From Vibrio palustris (GTDB taxonomy: Bacteria > Pseudomonadota > Gammaproteobacteria > Enterobacterales > Vibrionaceae), in contig NZ_AP024887.1 of NCBI RefSeq assembly GCF_024346995.1, forward strand, positions 2,418,001 to 2,482,000: a stretch of DNA of 64,000 nt, written 5' to 3'. Shown here piece after piece: positions 17,534 to 26,794 of the stretch. How positions within the stretch are numbered: position 1 is the first letter of the stretch; each line of letters starts with the position of its first letter. Under the pieces are notes generated by a model. That model worked only from the letters and a program-made list of their open reading frames with translations, had not been told where the DNA came from and did not search any database. Position numbers and translations under genes: made by a program.

Positions 17534-18139
17534 ATGTCACATTCATTTCCAGAGTTACCGTATGCCTATAATGCGTTAGAACCCTACATCGATGCACAAA
17601 CGATGGAAGTTCATTACAGTAAACATCATCGTACTTACTTTGATAAATTTATCGCTGCGATTGCTGATACTGAGGATGCAAATTCGTCATTAGAGACAAT
17701 TTTTTCCAAAATATCGACATTACCTGCCGCGATACGCAACAACGGGGGTGGCTATTACAACCATATGCTCTATTGGGAATGTATGAGTCCCAATGGTGGC
17801 GGCGAGCCACACGGTGAGCTAGCGGATGCCATTAACCAAAAATTTGGCAGTTTTGCACAGTTCCAAGAAGCATTTACACAAGCCGCAATCAATACGTTCG
17901 GTTCGGGTTTTGCTTGGTTGGTCGTCGTGGATGGTGAACTAGAAATTGTGTCGACGAGTAATCAAGACAATCCATTAATGGATGTGTGTCCTATCAATGG
18001 CACGCCAATTCTCGCATTAGATGTGTGGGAGCATGCTTATTACTTGAGTTACCGTAACCGTCGTCCTGACTATATTGAAGCATGGTGGAATGTCGTGCAT
18101 TGGCCGACGATTGCTCAATACTACCAAAACGCCAAATAA
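17534..18139 (+). CDS. sodA: Superoxide dismutase, Mn type
   Basis: 201-residue Fe/Mn superoxide dismutase, converting superoxide to oxygen and hydrogen peroxide in the cytoplasm. Metal ligands are His27, His77, Asp163 and His167 (DVWEHAYY). The Gln in SNQDNPLM (residue 144) replaces the Fe-SOD Gln near residue 69, which favours manganese. AAGGAGG ribosome-binding sequence precedes the ATG. A Fur box inside the promoter suggests iron-repressed expression, consistent with SodA acting when iron is scarce. It follows cpxA in the conserved vibrio order and ends in its own terminator. Confidence 0.95.
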   Translation: MSHSFPELPYAYNALEPYIDAQTMEVHYSKHHRTYFDKFIAAIADTEDANSSLETIFSKISTLPAAIRNNGGGYYNHMLYWECMSPNGGGEPHGELADAINQKFGSFAQFQEAFTQAAINTFGSGFAWLVVVDGELEIVSTSNQDNPLMDVCPINGTPILALDVWEHAYYLSYRNRRPDYIEAWWNVVHWPTIAQYYQNAK

Positions 18140-18145
18140 CCCCTG

Positions 18146-18178
18146 AAGGCATTGCGGTAAACGTAATGCCTTGCTTTT
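18146..18178 (+). terminator. Intrinsic terminator of sodA
   Basis: AAGGCATTGCG (18146-18156) pairs with CGTAATGCCTT (18162-18172), one G-U pair, loop GTAAA, followed by GCTTTT. Confidence 0.75.
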
Positions 18179-18247
18179 CTCCCTCTGTACACTGAAGCCT
18201 ATCGCGTTATACTTTGAGCCCTATCTTTTTAAGGACACTCAAAAGTT

Positions 18248-18724
18248 ATGTTTGATATCGCTCTATACGAACCAGAAATCGCACCGAATACAGGTAATAT
18301 TATTCGCCTATGTGCAAACTGCGGTGCGAACCTACACTTAATTGAACCATTAGGATTTGATTTAGAAGAGAAAAAAGTTCGTCGCGCGGGGCTGGACTAT
18401 CATGATCTTGCTCGAGTGACACGCCACAAGGATTACCCAGCATTTATTGAATACCTAGAAAGTGAGCGTGAACACTATCGCATTTTTGCCTGCACAACCA
18501 AAACCACAGGCCACCATGTCGATGCCCGCTATCAACGGGGCGATGTTTTACTCTTTGGGCCAGAGACCCGCGGGCTACCTGCAGATTTAATCGACGCACT
18601 ACCAATGTCACAACGCATTCGCATTCCTATGATGGCCGATGCGCGCAGCTTAAACCTATCTAATTCGGTGGCGATCATTGCTTATGAAGCATGGCGTCAA
18701 TTTGATTTTCAAGGTGGGCAATAA
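18248..18724 (+). CDS. trmL: tRNA (cytidine/uridine-34-2'-O)-methyltransferase TrmL
   Basis: 158-residue SPOUT-family methyltransferase (formerly YibK). It begins [21 protein letters not shown] and contains the trefoil-knot cofactor segment ([11 protein letters not shown]) and the C-terminal RIPM...[10 protein letters not shown] motif. It 2'-O-methylates the wobble nucleotide of tRNA-Leu. Length and start match E. coli TrmL (157 aa). It is separated from sodA by a terminator and is convergent with fxsA. Confidence 0.95.
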   Translation: MFDIALYEPEIAPNTGNIIRLCANCGANLHLIEPLGFDLEEKKVRRAGLDYHDLARVTRHKDYPAFIEYLESEREHYRIFACTTKTTGHHVDARYQRGDVLLFGPETRGLPADLIDALPMSQRIRIPMMADARSLNLSNSVAIIAYEAWRQFDFQGGQ

Positions 18725-18757
18725 TCCCACCTTGAGATGAAACGATGAATGCAGAGA

Positions 18758-19246
18758 TTACTTTAAGCGATGATGATCATCTTTGTGCTGGTCATCATCA
18801 GTATCTTTGGTCTCAAACTCCCCATCGAAAGTACGGCCTTGTTCAGAGCTGTCACGATAAAATCCACCTTGAAAAGACTGACCATTCGACTTCACTACGA
18901 CTTTAGTCAACAAATAAGCCGCCAGTTTTTGGCGTGGTATCGGTAATAGGACCGCCATACCTAGAATATCGGTCATAAACCCAGGCGTCAGTAACAACAC
19001 ACCAGCAACGGCTAGTAGGACGCCTTCCAAGATTTGTTGTGCCGGAATTTCTCCCTGCTGAACGCGCTGTTGTACCGTCATTAAAGTTTGAATACCTTGG
19101 CTACGTACTAAAGACGCCCCAACAAAAGCCGTCACTAACACTAAACCAATAGTTGGCCATAAGCCGATAAATCCACCAACCTGAATAAACAAACCAATTT
19201 CAATAATCGGAACAGCAATAAATAATAGTAAGATAATTGGGAACAC
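18758..19246 (-). CDS. fxsA: FxsA-family inner-membrane protein
   Basis: 162-residue membrane protein of the FxsA family. Hydrophobic segments near residues 2-22, 27-45 and 75-100 surround the conserved LLLTPGFMTDILG motif. A hydrophilic, His/Asp-rich C-terminus (TDDDQHKDDHH) could bind metal but is typical low complexity. FxsA in E. coli influences F-plasmid exclusion of phage T7 when overproduced; its normal role is unknown. It lies convergent to trmL and divergent from the diguanylate cyclase gene. The neighbourhood with aspA and dsbD recalls the E. coli fxsA-aspA region. Confidence 0.88.
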   Translation of the reverse strand: MFPIILLLFIAVPIIEIGLFIQVGGFIGLWPTIGLVLVTAFVGASLVRSQGIQTLMTVQQRVQQGEIPAQQILEGVLLAVAGVLLLTPGFMTDILGMAVLLPIPRQKLAAYLLTKVVVKSNGQSFQGGFYRDSSEQGRTFDGEFETKDTDDDQHKDDHHRLK

Positions 19247-19440
19247 ACGCCCTCCTCAGTCAGAACACCACCATAGCGCCTCACCTAAATAGGTGCAAGA
19301 TATCCCGTCTCAATGAGATATGCATAAATGTTGCAAGCTATTACGATCTTACCGCAACTCCTTCACATCCTTTATAAATCAAGTGGCAAAATTAGGGCTT
19401 CTACACTACTTTTTATATAGTCTATCATCTAGGGATTACA

Positions 19441-21348
19441 TTGCTTATGAAGCGCTTAAGCCAAACCTTATCCAAAGGCGTTCTCATCTGGATTATTTGT
19501 TCACTTATCCCGATAGGCTACTACTTATATCAAACGAATAAAGTGTCACAATTCATCGTAGAACAATTGGAATCTCAAGGGTTTCAATTTTTATCGTTTG
19601 TCGAAACTCAGGCACATAACACAGCTGCGCGTCTTCAACAAAGTGTCGACCAGCTAAGCCATTCTTCTTTACTGAATCAATACGCGAAAAATGAACAATC
19701 GACACTGAAAGAGTACATTGAAAATCAATGGTATATAACATCTTTTACGTCACAACTATTTTATCAACTGCGTTATATTGATATTCATGGTAACGAGCGT
19801 ATTCGAGTCAATTACGATCTCGAAAAACCTTTCCCTGAGATCGTACCGGATAGTGAACTACAAAATAAAAGCACGCGGGATTATTTTCGTTATGCGACAA
19901 CTCTCAAGCCTAATGAGCAGGGAGAATTTGGGATTGATATAGAATATGAAAATCATAAACCCGTCATTCCCTACAAGCCTGGCCTACGTATCATTGTCCC
20001 CATTAACTCCGACACCCAACGCTTCGGGTATTTTGTTGCTAACTTAAATGTTTTACCCATCATTAAAAAAATGACCGATAACAATCAAGAATTGACGGTG
20101 GATTTTGTTGATCGTAATGGTTTTTATATCATAAGTAGTAATCCTAATAAGTTATTTGGCGATCTTATTTCTGAACGCTCTCAGTTTAATATCCCAACTG
20201 AGTACCCAATGTTGTGGAAAACAATTTCTCAGCACCCTAATAAAAAAAATGTCGTGCTTACAAGTAAAGGTTTATTTTTCTATCAACCTTTTGTGAATAC
20301 AGTCTTCGCCAATTCTGGGCCGCTCATCATGATTTCGCACTTTCCAGCCGCACGCTTGAAGCAAATTTTAAGTTCCCGAGATAGCATGATTTTATCGCAG
20401 AGTGTGATTATTTGGCTGGTCTTAGGGCTCATCAGTATTTTGGGGTCATTAGTCTGGAATCACCTGCAAGTCAGTAAGCAAAGTAAAATGTTTGCAAAGT
20501 TCATTATGGAAAATGGAATGGCGGCAGTCATTACCAATAAAAATCATGACATTATCCAATGTAATCACAAATTCAGTAAACTTTTCCTTATCGACCCCAA
20601 ACATTTAATGGGTAAAAACCTGCTGCATTTTATCACCGAGTCTCAAGATTTAGAGCAGGTCATATTTGCCCTAGACACGAATAACGAATGGTCAGGCGAC
20701 CTAGCTTTACTTTCGCCTAACGGCGAACAACTTGTCTGTCAAACGTCCATTCAAGCCCATATGGATAAGCGTCAAAAACGGGTGGAAAACTATATTTACT
20801 CCTTTGCCGATGTTTCCAACCATCATCAAGTGATCGAATCATTAACGGATAAAAACCATAGAGATCCAATGACGTCGTTATGGAATAAAGCAAAATTTGA
20901 GGACATTCTTGAAATCATGGCGCGCCATCAGCCGACTCAAGTAGACAATGACATTATTAGCAACTATTTGGCGATCATCGATATTGATTCATTCAAAACA
21001 CTCAATGATACTCATGGACACCGTGTTGGTGATGAAGTCATCATGTATATTGCTCTGCAACTGACCTCATTGCTCAGGCAATCAGATTTTATTGCTCGGA
21101 TTGGCGGTGATGAGTTCGCAGTCATTATCCAAAGCGAGAGTATCGATACTGTATGCCATATGATGAACCGTGTACGTGTCTCGATTGCTAGTTGGCCAGA
21201 ATATAACGCCAGTATAAGTATCGGTATCGCCACTATCTCGGAGGATCCAATCATCAGTTTCACTCATGCTGATCAAGCACTTTATCGAGCGAAACGGAAA
21301 GGTAGAAACTGTATATCAACCCACAATGACAACATTTCACCGACCTAA
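19441..21348 (+). CDS. Membrane-anchored diguanylate cyclase with extracytoplasmic sensor and PAS domain
   Basis: 635-residue signalling protein. TM1 spans about residues 13-31, a periplasmic Cache-like sensor of about 280 residues follows, TM2 lies near 320-340, then a PAS-like domain (about 350-465) and a C-terminal GGDEF domain. The active-site GGDEF is intact at residues 555-559 and an RQSD inhibitory I-site sits five residues before it, so synthesis of cyclic di-GMP with product inhibition is expected. No EAL domain is present. AGGGA lies 5 bp before TTG 19441; ATG 19447 is the alternative start. It lies alone between fxsA and aspA. The ligand of the sensor domain is not evident. Confidence 0.88.
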   Translation: MLMKRLSQTLSKGVLIWIICSLIPIGYYLYQTNKVSQFIVEQLESQGFQFLSFVETQAHNTAARLQQSVDQLSHSSLLNQYAKNEQSTLKEYIENQWYITSFTSQLFYQLRYIDIHGNERIRVNYDLEKPFPEIVPDSELQNKSTRDYFRYATTLKPNEQGEFGIDIEYENHKPVIPYKPGLRIIVPINSDTQRFGYFVANLNVLPIIKKMTDNNQELTVDFVDRNGFYIISSNPNKLFGDLISERSQFNIPTEYPMLWKTISQHPNKKNVVLTSKGLFFYQPFVNTVFANSGPLIMISHFPAARLKQILSSRDSMILSQSVIIWLVLGLISILGSLVWNHLQVSKQSKMFAKFIMENGMAAVITNKNHDIIQCNHKFSKLFLIDPKHLMGKNLLHFITESQDLEQVIFALDTNNEWSGDLALLSPNGEQLVCQTSIQAHMDKRQKRVENYIYSFADVSNHHQVIESLTDKNHRDPMTSLWNKAKFEDILEIMARHQPTQVDNDIISNYLAIIDIDSFKTLNDTHGHRVGDEVIMYIALQLTSLLRQSDFIARIGGDEFAVIIQSESIDTVCHMMNRVRVSIASWPEYNASISIGIATISEDPIISFTHADQALYRAKRKGRNCISTHNDNISPT

Positions 21349-21414
21349 AAGTGTTAGATTATCGCGCCGTTAAGAAATGTAAAAAATTGATCATCCTACT
21401 TATTTTTCTAAGCG

Positions 21415-21442
21415 ATGTTCAGTATCATCCAATACTGAACAT
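21415..21442. other. Perfect 11-bp inverted repeat upstream of aspA
   Basis: ATGTTCAGTAT (21415-21425) and ATACTGAACAT (21432-21442) flank a 6-bp centre. It is 66 bp after the diguanylate cyclase stop and 95 bp before aspA. No T-run follows, so an operator or RNA hairpin is as likely as a terminator. Confidence 0.6.
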
Positions 21443-21536
21443 TCAGGGCGTGCTAAACCTCTAATACCCAAAAATCTTGCTCATTGAGGTCTAGTCTGCG
21501 TTCTGAATTTAGCAGTAGACTACCAGAGGATCTTCA

Positions 21537-22988
21537 ATGACTACCGAAATAATGACCGCACCAATGCATCTAACTCCCACGCGGCTAGAAGAAGACTTGC
21601 TGGGTCAAAGAGAAGTTCCTGCCAGCGCCTATTACGGCATCCATACACTCCGTGCCATGGAAAACTTTCAAATTTCTAGTATGACCATTTCTGATGTTCC
21701 AGAATTTATTCGTGGCATGGTCATGACCAAAAAAGCAGCGGCACTAGCTAACCATGAACTAGGCGTTATCCCAAAAGATGTCGCGGCAGCGATCATTCAA
21801 GCGTGTGATACCATTTTAACCACAGGCAAATGCATGGATCAGTTTCCTTCTGATGTTTTTCAGGGTGGCGCCGGTACCTCAGTAAACATGAACACCAATG
21901 AAGTGATTGCTAACCTAGCCCTCGAAATCATGGGCCATGAGAAAGGCCGTTACGACATCATAAACCCTAATGATCATGTAAACCGCAGCCAATCAACTAA
22001 TTGTGCTTACCCTACTGGCTTTCGAATTGCAGTCTACAACAGCATTAAGCAGCTAATTCAATCCATTAATTATTTAAAAGCCGAGTTTGCTGCAAAAAGT
22101 GCTGAGTTTGACCATATTTTAAAAATGGGCCGCACCCAGTTACAAGATGCGGTTCCTATGACAGTTGGCCAAGAGTTTCACGCTTGGTCTGTGACGCTCA
22201 ATGAAGAAATTCGTGCATTAGAATATACCTCTAAACTCCTTCTCGAAGTCAACTTAGGAGCAACTGCAATCGGTACCGGTCTTAATGCTGCTCCGGGTTA
22301 TCAGCAAATGGCCGTCCGACACCTTGCTGAGGTCACCGACCTCCCTGTGGTTCCTGCCGAAGATTTGATTGAAGCCACATCTGACTGTGGTGCCTATGTC
22401 ATGGCACATGGCGCGCTCAAACGCCTAGCAGTAAAAATGTCTAAGATCTGTAATGACTTACGCTTACTATCATCAGGCCCTCGAGCGGGATTCAATGAAT
22501 TAAACTTGCCAGAGTTACAAGCGGGTTCATCCATCATGCCTGCGAAAGTGAACCCTGTCGTTCCTGAAGTGGTTAACCAAGTGTGTTTTAAAGTAATGGG
22601 GAACGACAACACGATTTCAATTGCAGCCGAAGGCGGACAATTACAATTGAACGTGATGGAACCTGTCATTGCGCAATGTATGTTTGAGTCTATTTCTCTA
22701 CTTTCAAATGCGTGCATTAATCTAAGTGATAAATGCATTCACGGCATCACAGCAAATAAAGATGTGTGTGAGAATTATGTCTTTAATTCTATTGGTATCG
22801 TCACCTATTTAAACCCATACATTGGCCACCATGAAGGTGACATTGTCGGTAAAATCTGTGCCGAAACAGGTAAGAGTGTACGTGAAGTCGTGCTTGAACG
22901 TGGCTTACTAACCAGTGAACAGTTGGACGAGATATTCTCATCAGGTAATTTAATGAATCCATCTTACAAAGGAAAACGCTACAACTAA
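21537..22988 (+). CDS. aspA: Aspartate ammonia-lyase (aspartase)
   Basis: 483-residue member of the fumarase/aspartase superfamily, deaminating L-aspartate to fumarate. The signature [11 protein letters not shown] is present, as are the substrate-binding [14 protein letters not shown] and [11 protein letters not shown] segments. The length is close to E. coli AspA (478 aa). In E. coli and many vibrios aspA is followed by the C4-dicarboxylate transporter gene dcuA; here a terminator and then dsbD follow. Regulation may involve the inverted repeat 95 bp upstream; I found no convincing CRP or FNR site. Confidence 0.96.
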   Translation: MTTEIMTAPMHLTPTRLEEDLLGQREVPASAYYGIHTLRAMENFQISSMTISDVPEFIRGMVMTKKAAALANHELGVIPKDVAAAIIQACDTILTTGKCMDQFPSDVFQGGAGTSVNMNTNEVIANLALEIMGHEKGRYDIINPNDHVNRSQSTNCAYPTGFRIAVYNSIKQLIQSINYLKAEFAAKSAEFDHILKMGRTQLQDAVPMTVGQEFHAWSVTLNEEIRALEYTSKLLLEVNLGATAIGTGLNAAPGYQQMAVRHLAEVTDLPVVPAEDLIEATSDCGAYVMAHGALKRLAVKMSKICNDLRLLSSGPRAGFNELNLPELQAGSSIMPAKVNPVVPEVVNQVCFKVMGNDNTISIAAEGGQLQLNVMEPVIAQCMFESISLLSNACINLSDKCIHGITANKDVCENYVFNSIGIVTYLNPYIGHHEGDIVGKICAETGKSVREVVLERGLLTSEQLDEIFSSGNLMNPSYKGKRYN

Positions 22989-23034
22989 GTGTTACCCGCT
23001 AAAGCAATGAGATAGCGCACCAAACACCGATAAG

Positions 23035-23059
23035 AAAAGCTTCCGTCAGGGAGCTTTTT
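23035..23059 (+). terminator. Intrinsic terminator of aspA
   Basis: AAAAGCTTCC-GTCA-GGGAGCTTTTT, one U-G pair in the stem, T-run at the end, 46 bp after the aspA stop. Confidence 0.85.
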
Positions 23060-23179
23060 ATTGACGGTGCTTTTTCAACTATGCTTAACTAAATTCAAGC
23101 GCCATTCATGAACATTGGCTTGTACTGTGGCGATAAATCATGAACCCGACTCTATTTCTATCAAGGCTAGCCAACCACC

Positions 23180-24952
23180 ATGATCATACGTTGTTTCGCG
23201 ATTCTTTTCTGGGCACTCTTACACCTGACCTCAGCACATGCGGCGCTATCCAAAAGTTCGTTTTCCCTTTCTTCGCAAGATCAGCAATTTGTTCCAGTCA
23301 ACCAAGCTTTTCCATTTAGCTCTTATCAACAAGCGGATCAAATCTATATAGATTGGCAAGTAAAGCCAGGCTATTACCTTTATCAAGAACGTATTCAAAT
23401 ACAAGGTGAACAGTTGATATTGGGCGACTATTCTCTCCCAAAAGCGATGCCACATCATGATGAGTTTATGGGCGATGTCCACATATACTCACACCCAACA
23501 TCACTGCGTATTCCTGTTAACAATGTCGGTCAGCAAGCCAGTATTACTATTCGCTATCAAGGTTGCGCCAAGGCGGGCTTTTGTTATCCGCCGGAAACTC
23601 GCGTTATCAAGGTTGCTCCCCCGACGAAGATAACCTCTGAGCAAGCCAAATCCACTGTCGAACAGCACTCTGAACCGAGTCAGCCAAACCACGGTTCATC
23701 GTCTCTTACTCAACAACTTGCCGATCACTGGTGGACACCACTGATTTTCTTGCTGTTAGGTATTGGCTTGGCATTCACACCTTGTGTGCTGCCCATGTAC
23801 CCTATTTTAAGCAGTATTGTACTGGGCAATCGCCAGCAAAGTACTAAGCGTACTTTAATGTTGAGCCTTTTATATGTACAAGGTATGGCTTTAACGTACA
23901 CCTTATTAGGTTTACTCGTCGCTTCTGCTGGCATGCAGTTTCAAGCAGCCTTACAACAACCGGCCGTTCTTATTACCATCAGTCTTATCTTTGTGTTGCT
24001 CGCGGCCTCTATGTTTGGGCTGTTCACTCTTCAGTTACCGAGTGCTTTGCAAACGCGCTTAAATCAACTCAGTGACGAACAACGCGGTGGCCATGGTGTC
24101 GGGGTATTTATGATGGGCGCTATTTCTGGGTTAGTCTGTTCCCCCTGTACGACAGCGCCTTTATCTGGCGCGCTGCTATACGTTTCACAAACGGGAGATT
24201 TATTAACGGGCGCCGTCACTCTGTATGCTTTATCAATTGGCATGGGAATCCCGCTCATTATCGTCGCCGTATTCGGACAAAAATTACTGCCACAAGCTGG
24301 ACAGTGGATGACGCACGTTAAAACACTCTTTGGCTTTATTCTGCTCGCGGCGCCGCTTTTACTCCTTGAGCGTATTATTCCAGCGGCTTGGAGCGAATGG
24401 CTATGGCTGACACTCGGTCTTGTCAGTTTTGGCTGGCTTTATCACATACACCATAGCGCGCCAATAAAAACGTGGAAAAACAGCGTCCTTGGGATTATTG
24501 CTATTTTAGGTCTGAGTGCCTGCGTAATGCCAATGCTTAGCAGTCAGTTAACTTTGCACAATTCAACGCACACCAAGCCATCAGCGACGCTCACTAAGAT
24601 ACCGGTTCGTAATATTACTGAACTCAAAGCTCAGCTCACTAAAGCCAAAGCACAACAGAAACCTGTGATGTTGGATTTATATGCAGACTGGTGTGTCGCC
24701 TGTAAGGAATATGAAAAATACACCTTTCACAACCCAGCGGTCGTGAAACATCTTAGTGACTTTGTGGTATTGCAGGCGGATGTTACCCAAAATACACCAA
24801 CCGATATCGCCTTACTTAAACACTTAAACGTACTCGGTTTACCCACGATCGATTTTTGGAATGCACAAGGTGACTTAGTCCCCACGGCAAGAATCACTGG
24901 TTATAAAAATGCAGGGCGTTTTCTCGAGCACTTAACCGATAACGCTTTATAA
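23180..24952 (+). CDS. dsbD: Thiol:disulfide interchange protein DsbD
   Basis: 590-residue three-part electron carrier. A signal peptide (residues 1-22, cut after AHA) leads an N-terminal periplasmic immunoglobulin-like domain with Cys residues in KAGFCYPPE. The central domain has about eight membrane helices, with cysteines in FTPCVLPM and [10 protein letters not shown]. The C-terminal thioredoxin-like domain carries Cys505-Val-Ala-Cys508. DsbD moves reducing power from cytoplasmic thioredoxin to periplasmic DsbC, DsbG and cytochrome maturation proteins. In related genomes cutA and dcuA lie between aspA and dsbD; both are missing here. Confidence 0.95.
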   Translation: MIIRCFAILFWALLHLTSAHAALSKSSFSLSSQDQQFVPVNQAFPFSSYQQADQIYIDWQVKPGYYLYQERIQIQGEQLILGDYSLPKAMPHHDEFMGDVHIYSHPTSLRIPVNNVGQQASITIRYQGCAKAGFCYPPETRVIKVAPPTKITSEQAKSTVEQHSEPSQPNHGSSSLTQQLADHWWTPLIFLLLGIGLAFTPCVLPMYPILSSIVLGNRQQSTKRTLMLSLLYVQGMALTYTLLGLLVASAGMQFQAALQQPAVLITISLIFVLLAASMFGLFTLQLPSALQTRLNQLSDEQRGGHGVGVFMMGAISGLVCSPCTTAPLSGALLYVSQTGDLLTGAVTLYALSIGMGIPLIIVAVFGQKLLPQAGQWMTHVKTLFGFILLAAPLLLLERIIPAAWSEWLWLTLGLVSFGWLYHIHHSAPIKTWKNSVLGIIAILGLSACVMPMLSSQLTLHNSTHTKPSATLTKIPVRNITELKAQLTKAKAQQKPVMLDLYADWCVACKEYEKYTFHNPAVVKHLSDFVVLQADVTQNTPTDIALLKHLNVLGLPTIDFWNAQGDLVPTARITGYKNAGRFLEHLTDNAL

Positions 24953-24956
24953 AATT

Positions 24957-24992
24957 CGTCGTGCGACCTCTCAACTTGCTAGGTCGCCGACG
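24957..24992. other. Long stem-loop after dsbD
   Basis: CGTCG-T-GCGACCT (24957-24969) pairs with AGGTCGC-CGACG (24981-24992): 12 pairs with a single bulged T and an 11-nt loop. It begins 4 bp after the dsbD stop. No T-run follows, so termination is uncertain; it may protect the mRNA 3' end. Confidence 0.6.
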
Positions 24993-25095
24993 ACAAAATC
25001 AGAGCTAGAGCAGACTTTTCAGCCTTACATATTGTTCCCAGTGACAAAGCGCAACATACTGGAACACCTAGGATTAGTCATCAGTACATCACATC

Positions 25096-25725
25096 ATGAA
25101 CGCGACCTACTCTATTCTCATTGCCGACGATCATCCGCTGTTTCGCACGGCGTTATTGCAATCCATTCAAATGGCGTTCAATCATACCCAATTACTCGAA
25201 GCAGACTCACTCGATACGTTATTGCGCTTATTAAACCAAGACGAAGAGATTGATTTATTGCTGTTGGATTTAAAAATGCCGGGGACAAATGGAATGTCTG
25301 GATTAATTCAATTACGTTCTGAGTACCCAGACCTCCCCATTGTGGTCATTTCCGCCAGTGAGGAAATCGCCATAGTGTCGCAAGTCAAACACTATGGCGC
25401 ATTTGGATTTATTCCTAAGTCGAGCGATATGAAAACACTCATCGCCGCCTTGAAACAAGTTCTTGAAGGTTCGCCTTACTTTCCGGAAAGTGCGTTAATC
25501 GATACGCCATCATTTGATGATGTTGCCGAGCGTATTGCCTCTCTCACCCCACAGCAATACAAGGTTCTCAGCATGCTTTCTGATGGCTTATTGAATAAGC
25601 AGATCGCCTACGAGCTACATGTCTCTGAAGCCACTATTAAAGCGCATTTAACCGCAATATTTCGTAAGTTAGACGTAAAAAACCGGACTCAAGCTGTCAT
25701 TCTTCTACAAGAACATCACAGTTAA
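25096..25725 (+). CDS. crbR: NarL/LuxR-type response regulator, CrbR/ErdR-like
   Basis: 209-residue two-domain regulator. The receiver domain has D11-D12 and phospho-acceptor Asp58 (LLLDLKMPG); a LuxR-type helix-turn-helix follows (LTPQQYKVLSMLSDGLLNKQIAYELHVSEATIKAHLT). No sensor kinase is adjacent, so it is an orphan regulator. The gene downstream of dsbD in Vibrio cholerae is, from memory, crbR, which with the unlinked kinase CrbS activates acetyl-CoA synthetase (acetate switch); ErdR of Pseudomonas is the counterpart. The symbol rests on this neighbourhood and family resemblance, so the response-regulator call is firm while the CrbR identity is an inference. Confidence 0.7.
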   Translation: MNATYSILIADDHPLFRTALLQSIQMAFNHTQLLEADSLDTLLRLLNQDEEIDLLLLDLKMPGTNGMSGLIQLRSEYPDLPIVVISASEEIAIVSQVKHYGAFGFIPKSSDMKTLIAALKQVLEGSPYFPESALIDTPSFDDVAERIASLTPQQYKVLSMLSDGLLNKQIAYELHVSEATIKAHLTAIFRKLDVKNRTQAVILLQEHHS

Positions 25726-25743
25726 AGTAGCAAGCATTGCCTT

Positions 25744-26415
25744 TTATTTGCTCGGCGCCGTGACCAAACCTGGCTGGCTCACTGTGGTGATTTTACGAAT
25801 TAAGAAATTCAGCAATACCCCATACATAGGCACAAACAGGCCAAGGCTAATGATAAGCTTAACGCTATAATCAACTAACGCGATTTCCGTCCAATGCTCG
25901 GCCATAAACGCATTAGGGCTTTGATAAAAAGCAATAGCGAAAAAAGCGATAGTATCAAGCGCATTACCAAACAATGTGGATGCTGTTGGCGCTATCCACC
26001 ACTGTTTCATTTGGCGTAGGCGGTTAAAGACATGAATATCCATGATTTGCCCCAATAGATATGCCATAAAACTCGCGGCAGCAATGCGCGCTACAAAGAC
26101 ATCAAACGTACCAATACCCTCAAAGCCTTGATAACTACCATGAGCAAATACGATCGACAGTAAGTATGAGATCATCAAAGCAGGTAACATCACAAACAAG
26201 ATAATACGGCGAGCCAAAAGCGCCCCGTAAATCCGAACCGTCAGATCAGTCGCTAAAAAGATAAAAGGAAAGGTAAATGCGCCCCAAGTGGTATGCAAGG
26301 AGAACAGCGTAAACGGAATTTGCACCAAATAGTTACTTGAGGCAATCACCAGTAGGTGAAAAAAAACTAGGTATGTCAGCGCTTTGCGCTGTTGTGCAGC
26401 AGAAAAAGAAGTCAT
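25744..26415 (-). CDS. yhhQ: Queuosine-precursor (preQ0) transporter YhhQ
   Basis: 223-residue integral membrane protein with about six hydrophobic helices, very close to E. coli YhhQ (221 aa). Shared segments include HLLVIASSNYLVQ, FIFLATDLTVRIYG, FMAYLLGQIMDIHVFNRLRQ and APTASTLFGNALDT. YhhQ imports 7-cyano-7-deazaguanine for queuosine modification of tRNA. The ATG at 26415 is chosen for similarity to the E. coli start and for an AAGG ribosome-binding site 6 nt upstream; an upstream in-frame start at 26499 would read through the riboswitch. A preQ1-I riboswitch aptamer immediately precedes it, independent support for the function. Confidence 0.94.
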   Translation of the reverse strand: MTSFSAAQQRKALTYLVFFHLLVIASSNYLVQIPFTLFSLHTTWGAFTFPFIFLATDLTVRIYGALLARRIILFVMLPALMISYLLSIVFAHGSYQGFEGIGTFDVFVARIAAASFMAYLLGQIMDIHVFNRLRQMKQWWIAPTASTLFGNALDTIAFFAIAFYQSPNAFMAEHWTEIALVDYSVKLIISLGLFVPMYGVLLNFLIRKITTVSQPGLVTAPSK

Positions 26416-26421
26416 TATGAG

Positions 26422-26457
26422 CCTTTTTAGTTTGATTTGGGGGTGAGGGAACCCAAA
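26422..26457 (-). ncRNA. preQ1-I riboswitch controlling yhhQ
   Basis: On the minus strand UUUGGG (26457-26452) pairs with CCCAAA (26441-26436) around the loop UUCCCUCACC, followed by an A-rich tail AUCAAACUAAAAAGG. This is the compact H-type pseudoknot layout of preQ1-I aptamers: P1 of 5-6 bp, a UUC start to the loop, and an AAACUAA-like tail. Loop CCU (26448-26446) can pair with AGG (26424-26422), which is the yhhQ ribosome-binding site, giving ligand-dependent block of translation. The gene served transports a queuosine precursor, as expected for this class. Confidence 0.82.
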
Positions 26458-26794
26458 TAGAAAAATGGTTTTTATGCTAATTTTTGCAAATATCAGCATA
26501 GAGTATAGGGTCGCGAATTATACGCGTCTATTCGCAAGGTTCAAGATGCTAAAAAATAGCAAACGGTTCCCTTGCAAACTTTTTTGCTGGTTTGTTAATC
26601 AGCTCTCTTACGTTATTTCCCCGACATGGATGACGCTTTTTCTTGAGAAGATCGCTAGGATCGTGGTAATCTTCGCGTCCATTTTTCTGACTGACAGGGC
26701 GTTCTCTACGACGTTTTTATACAGTCAGTGCTATCTTTAAGGTGTAGTAAATCACCTTATGACACGCAATCACAACCAACGTGGAACCGAGCAG
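26458..26794. other. yhhQ-gmk divergent intergenic region
   Basis: 337 bp holding the promoters of yhhQ (minus) and gmk (plus). A nested inverted repeat is visible: GCAAGG near 26532 faces CCTTGC near 26572, with TGCTA-AAAAA-TAGCA in between. Short reading frames here have no ribosome-binding site or recognisable product and are not called. Confidence 0.5.

Noticed and set aside
26465..26740. 91-codon plus-strand frame in the yhhQ-gmk gap
   Set aside because: Runs antisense to the yhhQ 5' region and through a nested repeat, with no ribosome-binding site or family resemblance.
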